Shown here: piece by piece, positions 37,522 through 44,776 of the stretch | Numbering within the stretch: the stretch's first letter is position 1 | Layout of the letters: every line of letters begins with the position of its first letter | Assembly (NCBI RefSeq): GCF_019800885.1 | Contig: NZ_JAHVKE010000005.1 | Span: forward strand, 124,001 to 188,000 | Length of the DNA: 64,000 bases | Direction of reading: 5' to 3' | Source: Maritalea mobilis | Lineage (GTDB): Bacteria; Pseudomonadota; Alphaproteobacteria; Rhodobacterales; Rhodobacteraceae | Made by a program: the position numbers and the translations under genes | Notes under the pieces: generated by a model | What the model was told of the DNA's origin: nothing | The model's input: the letters and a program-made list of their open reading frames with translations, nothing else | The model's database searches: none

Positions 37522-38169
37522 TCAGATGCCGATAAAGGGCTGCGCGATGCGTGGCAGCAATCTCTGAAATTTCAGGCGCGCGTCGGTGGCGACAAGGCAA
37601 ATACAGTCCTCGCCATCATCGTCGGCAATCGGCGTATGGTGCGTGTCGTTGTCGGCAACCTCCAGATCGCCGCGCACGAAATGCCCGTCATCCGCGCTAT
37701 ACCCGCCCTGAAGGACAAGCGTCAGCTCCATGCCGCCGTGGCTATGCTCGGGCATGGCCTGTCCGGCGGGAATGTAGAGAAGGCGCGCGGTGCCTTCCTT
37801 GTCGGCATGCAAGACCGCCTGCTTGGCCCCCAAGCCAACGCTGCGCCATTTCACGCTGTCGGTGTCGCCGCCGAGCAGCGCGCGCAACGGTCCGGGAAAC
37901 ACACCAGCCTTGGGCTGTGCGGTGACCGTGCGATCGGTGTCCTCGCCGATCCGCGCCAAGGTTTGTTCAAGGCTGTCGGGGGCGATCTCTGCTTCTTCGA
38001 GGTCTTCGAGAACGGCGCCGCCCAGGGCTTCGAATCCGGCCAGACGGGACCGCACGTCATCGCTCATCGAGACATGGGTCGCGATGACCAGGTCGAACGC
38101 CTGCGGCAATGCACCCGTGGCATAGCCCATCAGCAGGTCATCCGGAATTTGATGCTGTACGTCGGTCAT
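37522..38169 (-). CDS. chrR: ChrR-type anti-sigma factor lacking zinc cysteines in its sigma-binding domain
   Basis: The 215-residue protein aligns over its whole length with ChrR of Rhodobacter sphaeroides, which inhibits RpoE until singlet oxygen appears. In the N-terminal anti-sigma domain, H6 and H32 are kept. The two cysteines expected in THxSxCxxCR are replaced: the segment reads THVSMSDDVR, with S36 and V39. The C-terminal cupin domain keeps its metal site (H142, H144, E148, H177 or H178) and the CxC pair C189/C191. It follows rpoE by 6 bases. Either it binds sigma without zinc or inhibition is weak. Confidence 0.92.
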   Translation of the reverse strand: MTDVQHQIPDDLLMGYATGALPQAFDLVIATHVSMSDDVRSRLAGFEALGGAVLEDLEEAEIAPDSLEQTLARIGEDTDRTVTAQPKAGVFPGPLRALLGGDTDSVKWRSVGLGAKQAVLHADKEGTARLLYIPAGQAMPEHSHGGMELTLVLQGGYSADDGHFVRGDLEVADNDTHHTPIADDDGEDCICLVATDARLKFQRLLPRIAQPFIGI

Positions 38170-38175
38170 CGGTCT

Positions 38176-38709
38176 TCAACTCATCGAATGGCGTAGCCTT
38201 TCGAGAGCCAACCTAATCCGGGACTTGATCGTGCCAAGGGGCAGTCCCGTTTCGGCGGCGATCTCGGAATGGGTGAGATCGCCGAAATAGGCTCGTTCGA
38301 TCAGGCGGCGCTGTTTCTCGGGCAGCTGGCGGATTGCATCCGTCAGCCTTGCGCTATCCTGTTGAAGTGCGAGCACGTCTGCCTGGTCGGGCTGTTCCTC
38401 GGGGCCCCAGGGAAGGTCCTCGGGCTCGGGGCGGGCATTCTTCCTAATCAGGTCGATCTTGCGGTTCCGCGCGATCGTGAAAATCCACGTCGCCACGGAG
38501 GCGCGTGCCGCGTCATACATGTGCGCTTTTTGCCAGAGCGTGGCCATCACGTCCTGCATGCATTCCTCGGCGAGGCTTTCATCCGCCCCGGACTTGATCA
38601 GGAACGCCTTTACCCGGGGTGCAAAATGCCGGAACACCTCGGCAAAGGCCGATTTGTCCTCGTCTTTTGCAATCGCCGTGATGCGGGCGACCCAATGTGC
38701 TTCGGTCAC
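38176..38709 (-). CDS. rpoE: ECF sigma factor RpoE (sigma-E, ChrR-partnered)
   Basis: The 177-residue ECF sigma factor has region 2 (VFRHFAPRVKAFLIKSGA, CMQDVMATLWQKA, WIFTIARNRKIDLIR) and region 4 (LPEKQRRLIERAYFGDLTH, LPLGTIKSRIRLALERLR). It is the partner of the next gene, chrR. The frame runs up to an ATG at 38829, but the likely sigma-E promoter (-10 box at 38839-38834) would start the RNA right at that ATG. Translation must therefore begin further in. The GTG at 38709 gives the family N-terminus and length, though its ribosome site is weak. Autoregulated through that promoter. Confidence 0.88.
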   Translation of the reverse strand: MTEAHWVARITAIAKDEDKSAFAEVFRHFAPRVKAFLIKSGADESLAEECMQDVMATLWQKAHMYDAARASVATWIFTIARNRKIDLIRKNARPEPEDLPWGPEEQPDQADVLALQQDSARLTDAIRQLPEKQRRLIERAYFGDLTHSEIAAETGLPLGTIKSRIRLALERLRHSMS

Positions 38710-38833
38710 TTCGTTTGCCGCCACCGTCTGGTCACATCTTTCCCGGCAGCGCCGCACCACAGCATCCGCATCGCGGACGGCTGAAGCTTGGCTGCCTGTC
38801 TGATCGACATGGTCATTCGGCACCAACATACGA

Positions 38834-38863
38834 CTTATACGGCGCTTTTCCTAATCTGGATCA
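38834..38863 (-). promoter_or_regulatory. Sigma-E-type promoter of rpoE-chrR
   Basis: On the minus strand, TGATCC (38863-38858) is followed after exactly 18 bases by TATAAG (38839-38834). The -35 box TGATCC is the one known for R. sphaeroides sigma-E promoters, so rpoE probably drives its own operon. The predicted start of transcription is near 38827. Confidence 0.75.
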
Positions 38864-38931
38864 CACAAACTTTTCATGCGAAACAGATTTTTTCGTAGCG
38901 TCCATCCATTTGGCAATCTTGGATTTTTCTT

Positions 38932-38961
38932 TGATCCATCTGGCGCGCGGGGCCGTAAAGC
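38932..38961 (+). promoter_or_regulatory. Sigma-E-type promoter of the divergent FAD/DUF1365 operon
   Basis: TGATCC (38932-38937), an 18-base spacer and TAAAGC (38956-38961) have the same -35 box and spacing as the opposing rpoE promoter. Transcription would start about 35 bases before the GTG start of the FAD oxidoreductase gene. Confidence 0.75.
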
Positions 38962-39002
38962 TGTCAACATCTGAAAAAATCTTCAAGGATCGGGGAAAGT
39001 CA

Positions 39003-40295
39003 GTGCCATTCGAAACATCGAACGCAGCACCCAAGCGCATTGCGGTCATCGGGGCGGGTATTTCGGGCATGGGGGCCGCCTATCATCTGGCCACCGACCA
39101 TGCCGTCACCCTGTTCGAGGCCGAGCCACGCCTTGGCGGCCATGCCCGGACCATCGTGGCGGGCAAGAATGGCGATCAACCGGTCGATACCGGGTTCATC
39201 GTGTTCAACTACGTGAACTACCCGCACCTGACCAAGCTGTTCGCCGAACTGGACGTGCCCGTTGCGAAATCGGACATGAGTTTCGCGGCGTCCATCGGCG
39301 GCGGGAAGGTCGAGTATGGCCTGCGCAACCTCTCCGCCCTGTTCGCGCAGAAGTCGAACCTGGCGCGGCCCGGGTTCCTGCGCATGATCCGTGACCTGAT
39401 GCGCTTCAACGCCGAGGCAGAGCGCGTGGCGACGGACTCCTCGATCACCTTGGGCGAGTTGATGGACCAGATGGGCATGGGCCAGTGGTTCCGCGACTAC
39501 TACCTGACGCCGATCTCCGGCGCGATCTGGTCGACCCCGAAAGAAGAGATCATGGATTTCCCGGCGCAGGCGCTGGTGCGGTTCTTCCGCAACCACAACC
39601 TCTTGCAGGCGTCCGGTCAGCACCAGTGGTGGACGGTGCAGGGCGGCTCCATCGAATACGTGACGCGGCTTGAGCAGGCGATGCGCCGTCGCGGGGTCGA
39701 CATTCGGGTTGCAGCGCCGGTCGATGCCGTGCGCCGCCTGCCCGGCGGGATCGAGGTGATCCGGGATGGTCACCCCGAGGCCTTTGACGAGGTGGTCTTC
39801 GCGACCCATTCGGACGACACCCTGCGCCTGCTGGCCGATCCGATGGCGGCGGAGACGGCGGCCCTCGGCGCGGTGCGCTATCAGCTGAACGAGGCCGTCC
39901 TGCACGCCGATGCCCGCGCCATGCCCAACCGTCGCGCCACCTGGTCCAGCTGGAACTACACCGAGCGCCCGGGCCACGAGGGCGGCCCGATCGACCTGAC
40001 CTACTGGATGAACTGCTTGCAGCCGATCCCGGAAGCCGACTCGCTCTTCGTGACGCTGAACAGCCGCGCGCCGATCCGCGACGAGTTGATCTACGACACC
40101 ACGACCTTCCGTCACCCTGTTTACGACTTGGCCGCACTTGCCGCGCAGGGCACTATCCGCGAGATGAACGGGGCGAACAACACGTGGTTCTGCGGGGCTT
40201 GGATGAAGAACGGTTTTCATGAGGACGGCTATACCAGCGCCATCGACGTGGTCGAGGCAATGACCAGCCGTGACGAACGGGTCATGGCCGCATGA
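39003..40295 (+). CDS. FAD-dependent oxidoreductase (amine oxidase-like), sigma-E operon gene 1
   Basis: The 430-residue flavoprotein has the dinucleotide loop VIGAGISGMGAAYHL (G17, G19, G22) and the GG doublet LGGHART, then a C-terminal substrate domain with SSWNYTER and WFCGAWMKNGFHEDG. It belongs to the NAD(P)/FAD-binding family often found beside cyclopropane-fatty-acid-synthase-like genes. R. sphaeroides has an equivalent gene in its sigma-E regulon that, to my recollection, takes part in furan fatty acid formation. The start is the GTG at 39003 (GGGGAAAG 4-5 bases before); no in-frame ATG lies between the promoter and this point. ATGA overlap with the next gene. Confidence 0.87.
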   Translation: MPFETSNAAPKRIAVIGAGISGMGAAYHLATDHAVTLFEAEPRLGGHARTIVAGKNGDQPVDTGFIVFNYVNYPHLTKLFAELDVPVAKSDMSFAASIGGGKVEYGLRNLSALFAQKSNLARPGFLRMIRDLMRFNAEAERVATDSSITLGELMDQMGMGQWFRDYYLTPISGAIWSTPKEEIMDFPAQALVRFFRNHNLLQASGQHQWWTVQGGSIEYVTRLEQAMRRRGVDIRVAAPVDAVRRLPGGIEVIRDGHPEAFDEVVFATHSDDTLRLLADPMAAETAALGAVRYQLNEAVLHADARAMPNRRATWSSWNYTERPGHEGGPIDLTYWMNCLQPIPEADSLFVTLNSRAPIRDELIYDTTTFRHPVYDLAALAAQGTIREMNGANNTWFCGAWMKNGFHEDGYTSAIDVVEAMTSRDERVMAA

Positions 40296-41053
40296 GCGCG
40301 GTCGATCATATCGCCGGGGAAACCTTTCACGGGCGGCGCGGGTCGGTCGAGAACGCGTTCAAATACGGCATCGACTACGTGTTGTTGGACGCGGAGGAGG
40401 CCAAGCCGTGCGCACCATGGCTTTTCGGGCGCAACCGCGCCGGGTTTCTGTCGCTTCAGGACAAGGACCATGGCGGGCCGGTGAAGCATGGGCGCGGCGC
40501 CGCATGGGCACGCGAGGTTCTGGCGGCAAACGGTCTGACGGATGTGACCGACGGGAAACTGATGCTTCTGGCACAGCCGCGGACGCTCGGGCACGTGTTC
40601 AACCCGGTCAGTTTCTGGCTGGCGCATGACCGGCCGGGGCGCCTGCGTGCCGTGATTGCCGAGGTCACCAACACGTTCGGCGATCGCCATTCCTATCTTT
40701 GCGTCCATGACGACCGGCGCCCGATCACGCGCGAGGACACCCTGACCGCGCAGAAGATCTTTCACGTCTCGCCCTTCCAGCCGATCGAGGGGGGCTACAC
40801 TTTCCGCTTCGACATTCGGAATGACCGGGTTGGCGTCTGGATCGACTTCTCGACCGGAAATGAGGGGCTCTACGCCACGCTGACCGGAAAGCGACAGACC
40901 CTGACCACAGGTGCGATCCTGCGCTCGGCGCTCAGGCGGCCCCTCGGGGCGCGTCGCGTATTCGCCTTGATCCACTGGCAGGCCCTTGTGCTGTGGTGGA
41001 AGGGTGCCTCCTATCGCGACCGGCCCGAGCCGCCGGGCCACGAGGTGTCGTGA
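40292..41053 (+). CDS. DUF1365 family protein, sigma-E operon gene 2
   Basis: The 253-residue protein matches DUF1365 (FKYGIDYVLLD near the start, LAQPRTLGHVFNPVSFWLAHD, EVTNTFGDRHSYL, KIFHVSPFQPIEGGY). DUF1365 genes nearly always sit beside the FAD oxidoreductase seen here and fatty-acid cyclopropanation or modification genes. The activity is unknown. Predicted cytoplasmic or membrane-associated. Coupled by ATGA overlap upstream and GTGA overlap downstream. Confidence 0.88.
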   Translation: MSAVDHIAGETFHGRRGSVENAFKYGIDYVLLDAEEAKPCAPWLFGRNRAGFLSLQDKDHGGPVKHGRGAAWAREVLAANGLTDVTDGKLMLLAQPRTLGHVFNPVSFWLAHDRPGRLRAVIAEVTNTFGDRHSYLCVHDDRRPITREDTLTAQKIFHVSPFQPIEGGYTFRFDIRNDRVGVWIDFSTGNEGLYATLTGKRQTLTTGAILRSALRRPLGARRVFALIHWQALVLWWKGASYRDRPEPPGHEVS

Positions 41054-42294
41054 CACCTCGACCCAAGCCGAACCTCGCGGGATTCGGGACCTTCGCGGCG
41101 ATGCTGTCGGCAGCGGGCCTGCCGATTTATATCCACGCGCCGAAATTCTACGTCGATGAATATGGCGTCGGTCTGACCGCGCTGGCCGGAGTGCTTTTTG
41201 CCCTGCGGCTTATCGATGTGGTTCAGGATCCGGCCCTTGGCTGGTTGGCCAGTTGGGTGCGGCAATCGCGGGCGCAGGCGGTGGCCTTGGGTGTGGCGGT
41301 TCTGGCCGGGTCGATGGTGGGCCTGTTCGCGGTTGCTCCGCCGGTTGCACCGCTTTTGTGGTTCGGCCTGATGATGACGGGGCTGTTCTCGGCCTTCTCG
41401 TTCCTGACGATCTGCATGTACGCGGAAGGGGTGCAAACCGCCGCGCGCCTTGGGGAAACCGGCCACCTGCGGCTTGCGGCATGGCGCGAAACCGGGGCGC
41501 TTTTGGGGGTTTGTGCCGCCGCGGTCCTGCCCGCGGTTTTGTCCGGCTCTCCCGCGCCCTTTACCGGATTTGCCCTTGGGTTCGTTGCCCTTTGCGCGGC
41601 GGCGTTGTGGCTGATGCGCGGGGAGTGGGGGCAGGCCGCGCAGGTTGGCCGGACCGGTTTCGCCGAGGTTCTGTCCGACCCGCTGCTGCGGCGGCTTTTG
41701 TTGATCGCGCTTCTGAACGCGGCGCCGGTTGCCGTCTCTTCCACCCTGTTCCTGTTCTATGTGGAAAGCGTGCTGGGCGCACCGGGGTGGGAGGGGCCGC
41801 TTCTGGTGCTGTTCTTCCTGACGGCCGCCGCAACGACGCCGATCTGGACGCGCCTTGCCCGACGGTTTGGGGCGCGCGCCATGCTGCTTGCCGGCATGGT
41901 CCTGGCCATCGCCAGTTTCTCGACCGTCCTGACGCTCGACGCCGGCGATACCGTGGCCTTTGCCTTGGTTTGCCTGGCCTCGGGCGCGGCCATCGGGGCC
42001 GATTTCGCGCTGCTTCCCGCGCTTTTCGCCACGCGGATGGAGCAGGTCGCGCCAGAGGCTTCGGCCGGGTTCGGCCTGTGGTCTTTCGTGCAGAAAGCGA
42101 CCCTCGCCTTGGCCGCGATCCTGCTCTTGCCCGCGCTTGACCAGGCCGGGTTCCGCTCGGGGCAGGAGAACACGCCCGAGGCCTTGCAAATGCTGACATG
42201 GCTCTATGCTTTGGTGCCATGCGTGTTGAAACTCGGGGCGCTTGTCCTTTTGTCGATAACAACGCTGCCCACGCAAGTGGCGCGCAACGTGTGA
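41050..42294 (+). CDS. MFS/GPH-type transporter, sigma-E operon gene 3
   Basis: The 414-residue membrane protein has about twelve hydrophobic helices. LRLIDVVQDPALGWLAS near residue 60 is the glycoside-pentoside-hexuronide symporter signature, and a second half follows a cytoplasmic loop near residue 200. Its place between lipid-modification-like genes suggests it does not carry sugars; a lipid-linked substrate is possible. The GTG at 41050 overlaps the DUF1365 stop as GTGA, and this start gives VTPRPKPNLAGFGTFA as the N-terminus. Inner membrane. Confidence 0.87.
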   Translation: MTPRPKPNLAGFGTFAAMLSAAGLPIYIHAPKFYVDEYGVGLTALAGVLFALRLIDVVQDPALGWLASWVRQSRAQAVALGVAVLAGSMVGLFAVAPPVAPLLWFGLMMTGLFSAFSFLTICMYAEGVQTAARLGETGHLRLAAWRETGALLGVCAAAVLPAVLSGSPAPFTGFALGFVALCAAALWLMRGEWGQAAQVGRTGFAEVLSDPLLRRLLLIALLNAAPVAVSSTLFLFYVESVLGAPGWEGPLLVLFFLTAAATTPIWTRLARRFGARAMLLAGMVLAIASFSTVLTLDAGDTVAFALVCLASGAAIGADFALLPALFATRMEQVAPEASAGFGLWSFVQKATLALAAILLLPALDQAGFRSGQENTPEALQMLTWLYALVPCVLKLGALVLLSITTLPTQVARNV

Positions 42295-42312
42295 TGTGAA
42301 AGGAACGGCGGT

Positions 42313-43056
42313 ATGCGGGATTGGAGCGGCAAGAGATACTGGTTGATCGGGGCGTCCGAAGGCCTCGGGCGGTCGCTGGCCCACCAGATGAGCCGGACCG
42401 GCGTTGACCTCGTGCTGTCGGCTCGCTCCGAGGACCGGTTGCAGGAACTTGTCGCGGAGTTGCCCGGAAAGGCCTCCTACGTGCCGATCGACATCGCCGA
42501 CCGCGGCAGCGTCGAGGCCGCCGCGAAGGAGGTCGGCGAGATCGACGGCGTCGTGTTCCTGGCCGGGGTCTATTGGCCCATTGCCGCCACCGAGTGGGAC
42601 GCCGAGAAGGTCGAGGCGATGTTCGATATCAACCTGACCGGCGCGGTGCGCGTGCTGGGGCAGGTGGTGCCGCGTTTCTTCGAGAAGGGCGAGGGCCATA
42701 TCGTTCTGACCGGCAGCCTGTCCGCCTACCGCGGGCTGCCTGGGGCCATCGGGTATTCGGCCTCGAAGGCGGGGTTGTTCAGCCTGGCCGAGTCGCTGCA
42801 CGGCGATCTGCGGGGCACCGATATCGACGTACAGATCATCAATCCCGGGTTCATCCGTACGCGCCTGACCGACAAGAACGATTTCAAGATGCCCGCGATT
42901 CTGGAGCCGGACGAGGCGGGTCGCGTCTTTTTCGAGAAGATGAACGGCGGCAACTTCGCGTCGCATTTCCCCTGGGCGTTCGGGATGATTTTCAAGCTGA
43001 GCCAGTTGATGCCGGCCTGGATGTATTTCCCGCTGTTTTTCAAGAAGGGCGACTGA
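42313..43056 (+). CDS. Short-chain dehydrogenase/reductase, sigma-E operon gene 4
   Basis: The 247-residue SDR has the cofactor loop IGASEGLGRSLA, catalytic Ser in LTGSLSAYRG, and YSASKAG with the catalytic Tyr and Lys. NPGFIRTRLT follows, typical of lipid- or ketone-acting SDRs. The last 30 residues are hydrophobic (MPAWMYFPLFF), suggesting membrane contact. AGGAACGG lies before the ATG. Fourth gene of the divergent sigma-E operon; its substrate may be a fatty-acyl derivative (inference from context). Confidence 0.9.
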   Translation: MRDWSGKRYWLIGASEGLGRSLAHQMSRTGVDLVLSARSEDRLQELVAELPGKASYVPIDIADRGSVEAAAKEVGEIDGVVFLAGVYWPIAATEWDAEKVEAMFDINLTGAVRVLGQVVPRFFEKGEGHIVLTGSLSAYRGLPGAIGYSASKAGLFSLAESLHGDLRGTDIDVQIINPGFIRTRLTDKNDFKMPAILEPDEAGRVFFEKMNGGNFASHFPWAFGMIFKLSQLMPAWMYFPLFFKKGD

Positions 43057-43131
43057 GGGCATTTGCGTCAGATCAAGGTGACGAAGGCCTCATCCGGCTG
43101 ATATGAGGGACGGAAAAGGAGGACGCGCGAT

Positions 43132-43446
43132 ATGGAAATCTCTGTACGGAAAGTGGCCCAGATTGTCCTCATGGGGCATGAACTGGATCGGGCTGAAGGC
43201 GAGCTCAGGGCGTTCATCGAACGCCTGAACGAGGACGAGGCGGCGGAACTGGTCGCGCTGTTCTGGATCGGGCGTGGCTCGTTTGATGCGGACGACTGGG
43301 CCGAAGCGGTGGAAACCGCGCAGGCCGAAGCGACCGTGCCGACCGCCGACTACCTGCTGGGAAGCCCGCATTTCTCGGACCACCTCGAGGCGGGCTGCGA
43401 GGCCATGGGCATCGACGTGACCGACGAGGAAGACGGGCTGATGTAG
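43132..43446 (+). CDS. DUF3775 domain protein
   Basis: The 104-residue acidic cytoplasmic protein matches DUF3775 (LVALFWIGRGSFDADDWAEA, TVPTADYLLGSP). AAAGGAGG lies 8 bases before the ATG. It follows the SDR gene by 75 bases, so it may be the last gene of the sigma-E operon or have its own promoter. Function unknown. Confidence 0.85.
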   Translation: MEISVRKVAQIVLMGHELDRAEGELRAFIERLNEDEAAELVALFWIGRGSFDADDWAEAVETAQAEATVPTADYLLGSPHFSDHLEAGCEAMGIDVTDEEDGLM

Positions 43447-43571
43447 GCCAGACCCCCGAGGGGTTGCGCCGCGTTCCACGCGTCGCCCGGGGGAGGCACG
43501 GCCTCACGCCCCTTTGGGGCAATCGCCCGTGCCTTCTGCCTTCGGCAGGCATATTTTAGGGATAAAGATGG
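43447..43571. repeat. Intergenic palindromic element downstream of DUF3775 gene
   Basis: Several short inverted repeats stand here, including CTGCC-TTC-GGCAG. They are followed by CATATTTTAGGGATAAAGATGG, split as CATATTTTAGG and GATAAAGATGG, which is an inverted relative of the element at 4990. Probably a Rhodobacterales intergenic repeat. Confidence 0.4.
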
Positions 43572-43594
43572 GGCGGGCCATGGGGCCCGCCTTT
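43572..43594 (+). terminator. Terminator after the DUF3775 gene
   Basis: A perfect 8-bp stem (GGCGGGCC/GGCCCGCC) with a 4-base loop is followed by a short T-rich run (TTTGTCGTT). It lies just before the stop of the convergent saccharopine dehydrogenase-like gene. Confidence 0.65.
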
Positions 43595-43619
43595 GTCGTT
43601 CTCTTGCTGCGTCGCCGGG

Positions 43620-44762
43620 TCAGGCCGCGTGGTCGACGATTTGCAGATGCTGGGCGAGGGTGCCGACCGTCTGCATCCAGTCCTTGACCAAGGTGGGATC
43701 GGACGGCGCGGCGTGAACGCCGGGGGCGATCTTGCCGGCGATCGCGGCTTCGACGGCAAGCGAGACCGGGACGGAGACAAGCCGCGCCATGGCGGTGCCA
43801 CGCTCGTCGCCCCAAGCATCCATGACATAGGTCTTGTGCCAGACCGTTTCGCCGTTCTTCCGGGCTTCGAGCCCGACGCAGAGGACAACCCGGTCCGGCT
43901 CGCCCTCGTCATAGGCGTTGTCGGTCCAGAACCCGTCGGACATCTCTTTCAGACGCGCATCGCCTTCGGGGCCGCTGAGCGTTTCGATCTCGGCGAAGAC
44001 GTCGGCCCAGGCCTCGGACCAGCCGTCGAGGCGCAGGGTGCCGCGCACGAACTGGTCGACCGTCCAGTCGTCGCCGAGCCCGTATTCCGCCATGAAAGGC
44101 AGGGAGTCGCGGTTGGGATAGACCTCGAAGCTTTCGGGGGTGGGCAGCGGCGCGGTGTAGGTGGAGATGGCGTTCCACGGGCGGTCCACCACCCATTCGG
44201 CGCCGTCCTTGATGGAGCGCGAGGGCGAACGCAGGGCCTTGAGCACGCCCAGGGGCGACCAGCTGAACTTGTAGCGGAACGGGTTTGGCGTTTTCGGGAT
44301 ACCGCCGCAATAGGAGATGAAGCGGTGCGTGTTGGACGGGTCGAAGGCGTGGGAGGCGCGATACGCCGCCATCAGCGCGTGGGCCATCAGGTGGTCGATC
44401 CCGGGGTCGAGCCCGACCTCGTTCACAAGCGTCACGCCGGCCTTTTTCGCGGCCTCGTCGAGCGCGCGCATCTCGGGTGCGATGTAGCTGGAGGAGACGA
44501 AATGCGCGCCCTTGGCGATACAGGCCTCGGCAATCGCGACATGCCAGTCGCCCGGCAGCATCGAGACGGCGACGTCGCCGGGGGTCAGGGCCTCGGTCAG
44601 CGCAGCGAGGTCAAAGGCCCGGATGTCGTCGGTCAGGTCGCCCACGGCCTCGCGGGCCTTCTCGACGGTTCGGTTCCAGACCACCACGTCATGGCCCGCC
44701 TCGATCAGGCGGCGAAGTCCCGGGATGGCCGAAAGGCCGGTGCCGCACCAATGGATCGTCAT
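43620..44762 (-). CDS. Saccharopine dehydrogenase family protein (Lys9-like)
   Basis: The 380-residue protein begins with a Rossmann start (IHWCGTGLSAIPGLRRL). In the C-terminal saccharopine domain are EVGLDPGIDHLMAHAL and SYCGGIPKTPNPFRYKFSWSP, which match glutamate-forming saccharopine dehydrogenase (EC 1.5.1.10) and its bacterial homologues. AGGAGG lies 7 bases before the ATG. It directly follows the Lys1-like gene, so the two may carry out saccharopine-route lysine metabolism from separate polypeptides. The last step of that route, aminoadipate semialdehyde dehydrogenase, is not evident nearby. Confidence 0.88.
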   Translation of the reverse strand: MTIHWCGTGLSAIPGLRRLIEAGHDVVVWNRTVEKAREAVGDLTDDIRAFDLAALTEALTPGDVAVSMLPGDWHVAIAEACIAKGAHFVSSSYIAPEMRALDEAAKKAGVTLVNEVGLDPGIDHLMAHALMAAYRASHAFDPSNTHRFISYCGGIPKTPNPFRYKFSWSPLGVLKALRSPSRSIKDGAEWVVDRPWNAISTYTAPLPTPESFEVYPNRDSLPFMAEYGLGDDWTVDQFVRGTLRLDGWSEAWADVFAEIETLSGPEGDARLKEMSDGFWTDNAYDEGEPDRVVLCVGLEARKNGETVWHKTYVMDAWGDERGTAMARLVSVPVSLAVEAAIAGKIAPGVHAAPSDPTLVKDWMQTVGTLAQHLQIVDHAA

Positions 44763-44776
44763 CTTGCGCCTCCTGT

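Noticed and set aside
41011..43062. 683-codon leftward open frame opposite the carrier and SDR genes
   Set aside because: Extremely Arg/Gly/Gln-rich without hydrophobic core; antisense of genuine membrane and SDR genes.
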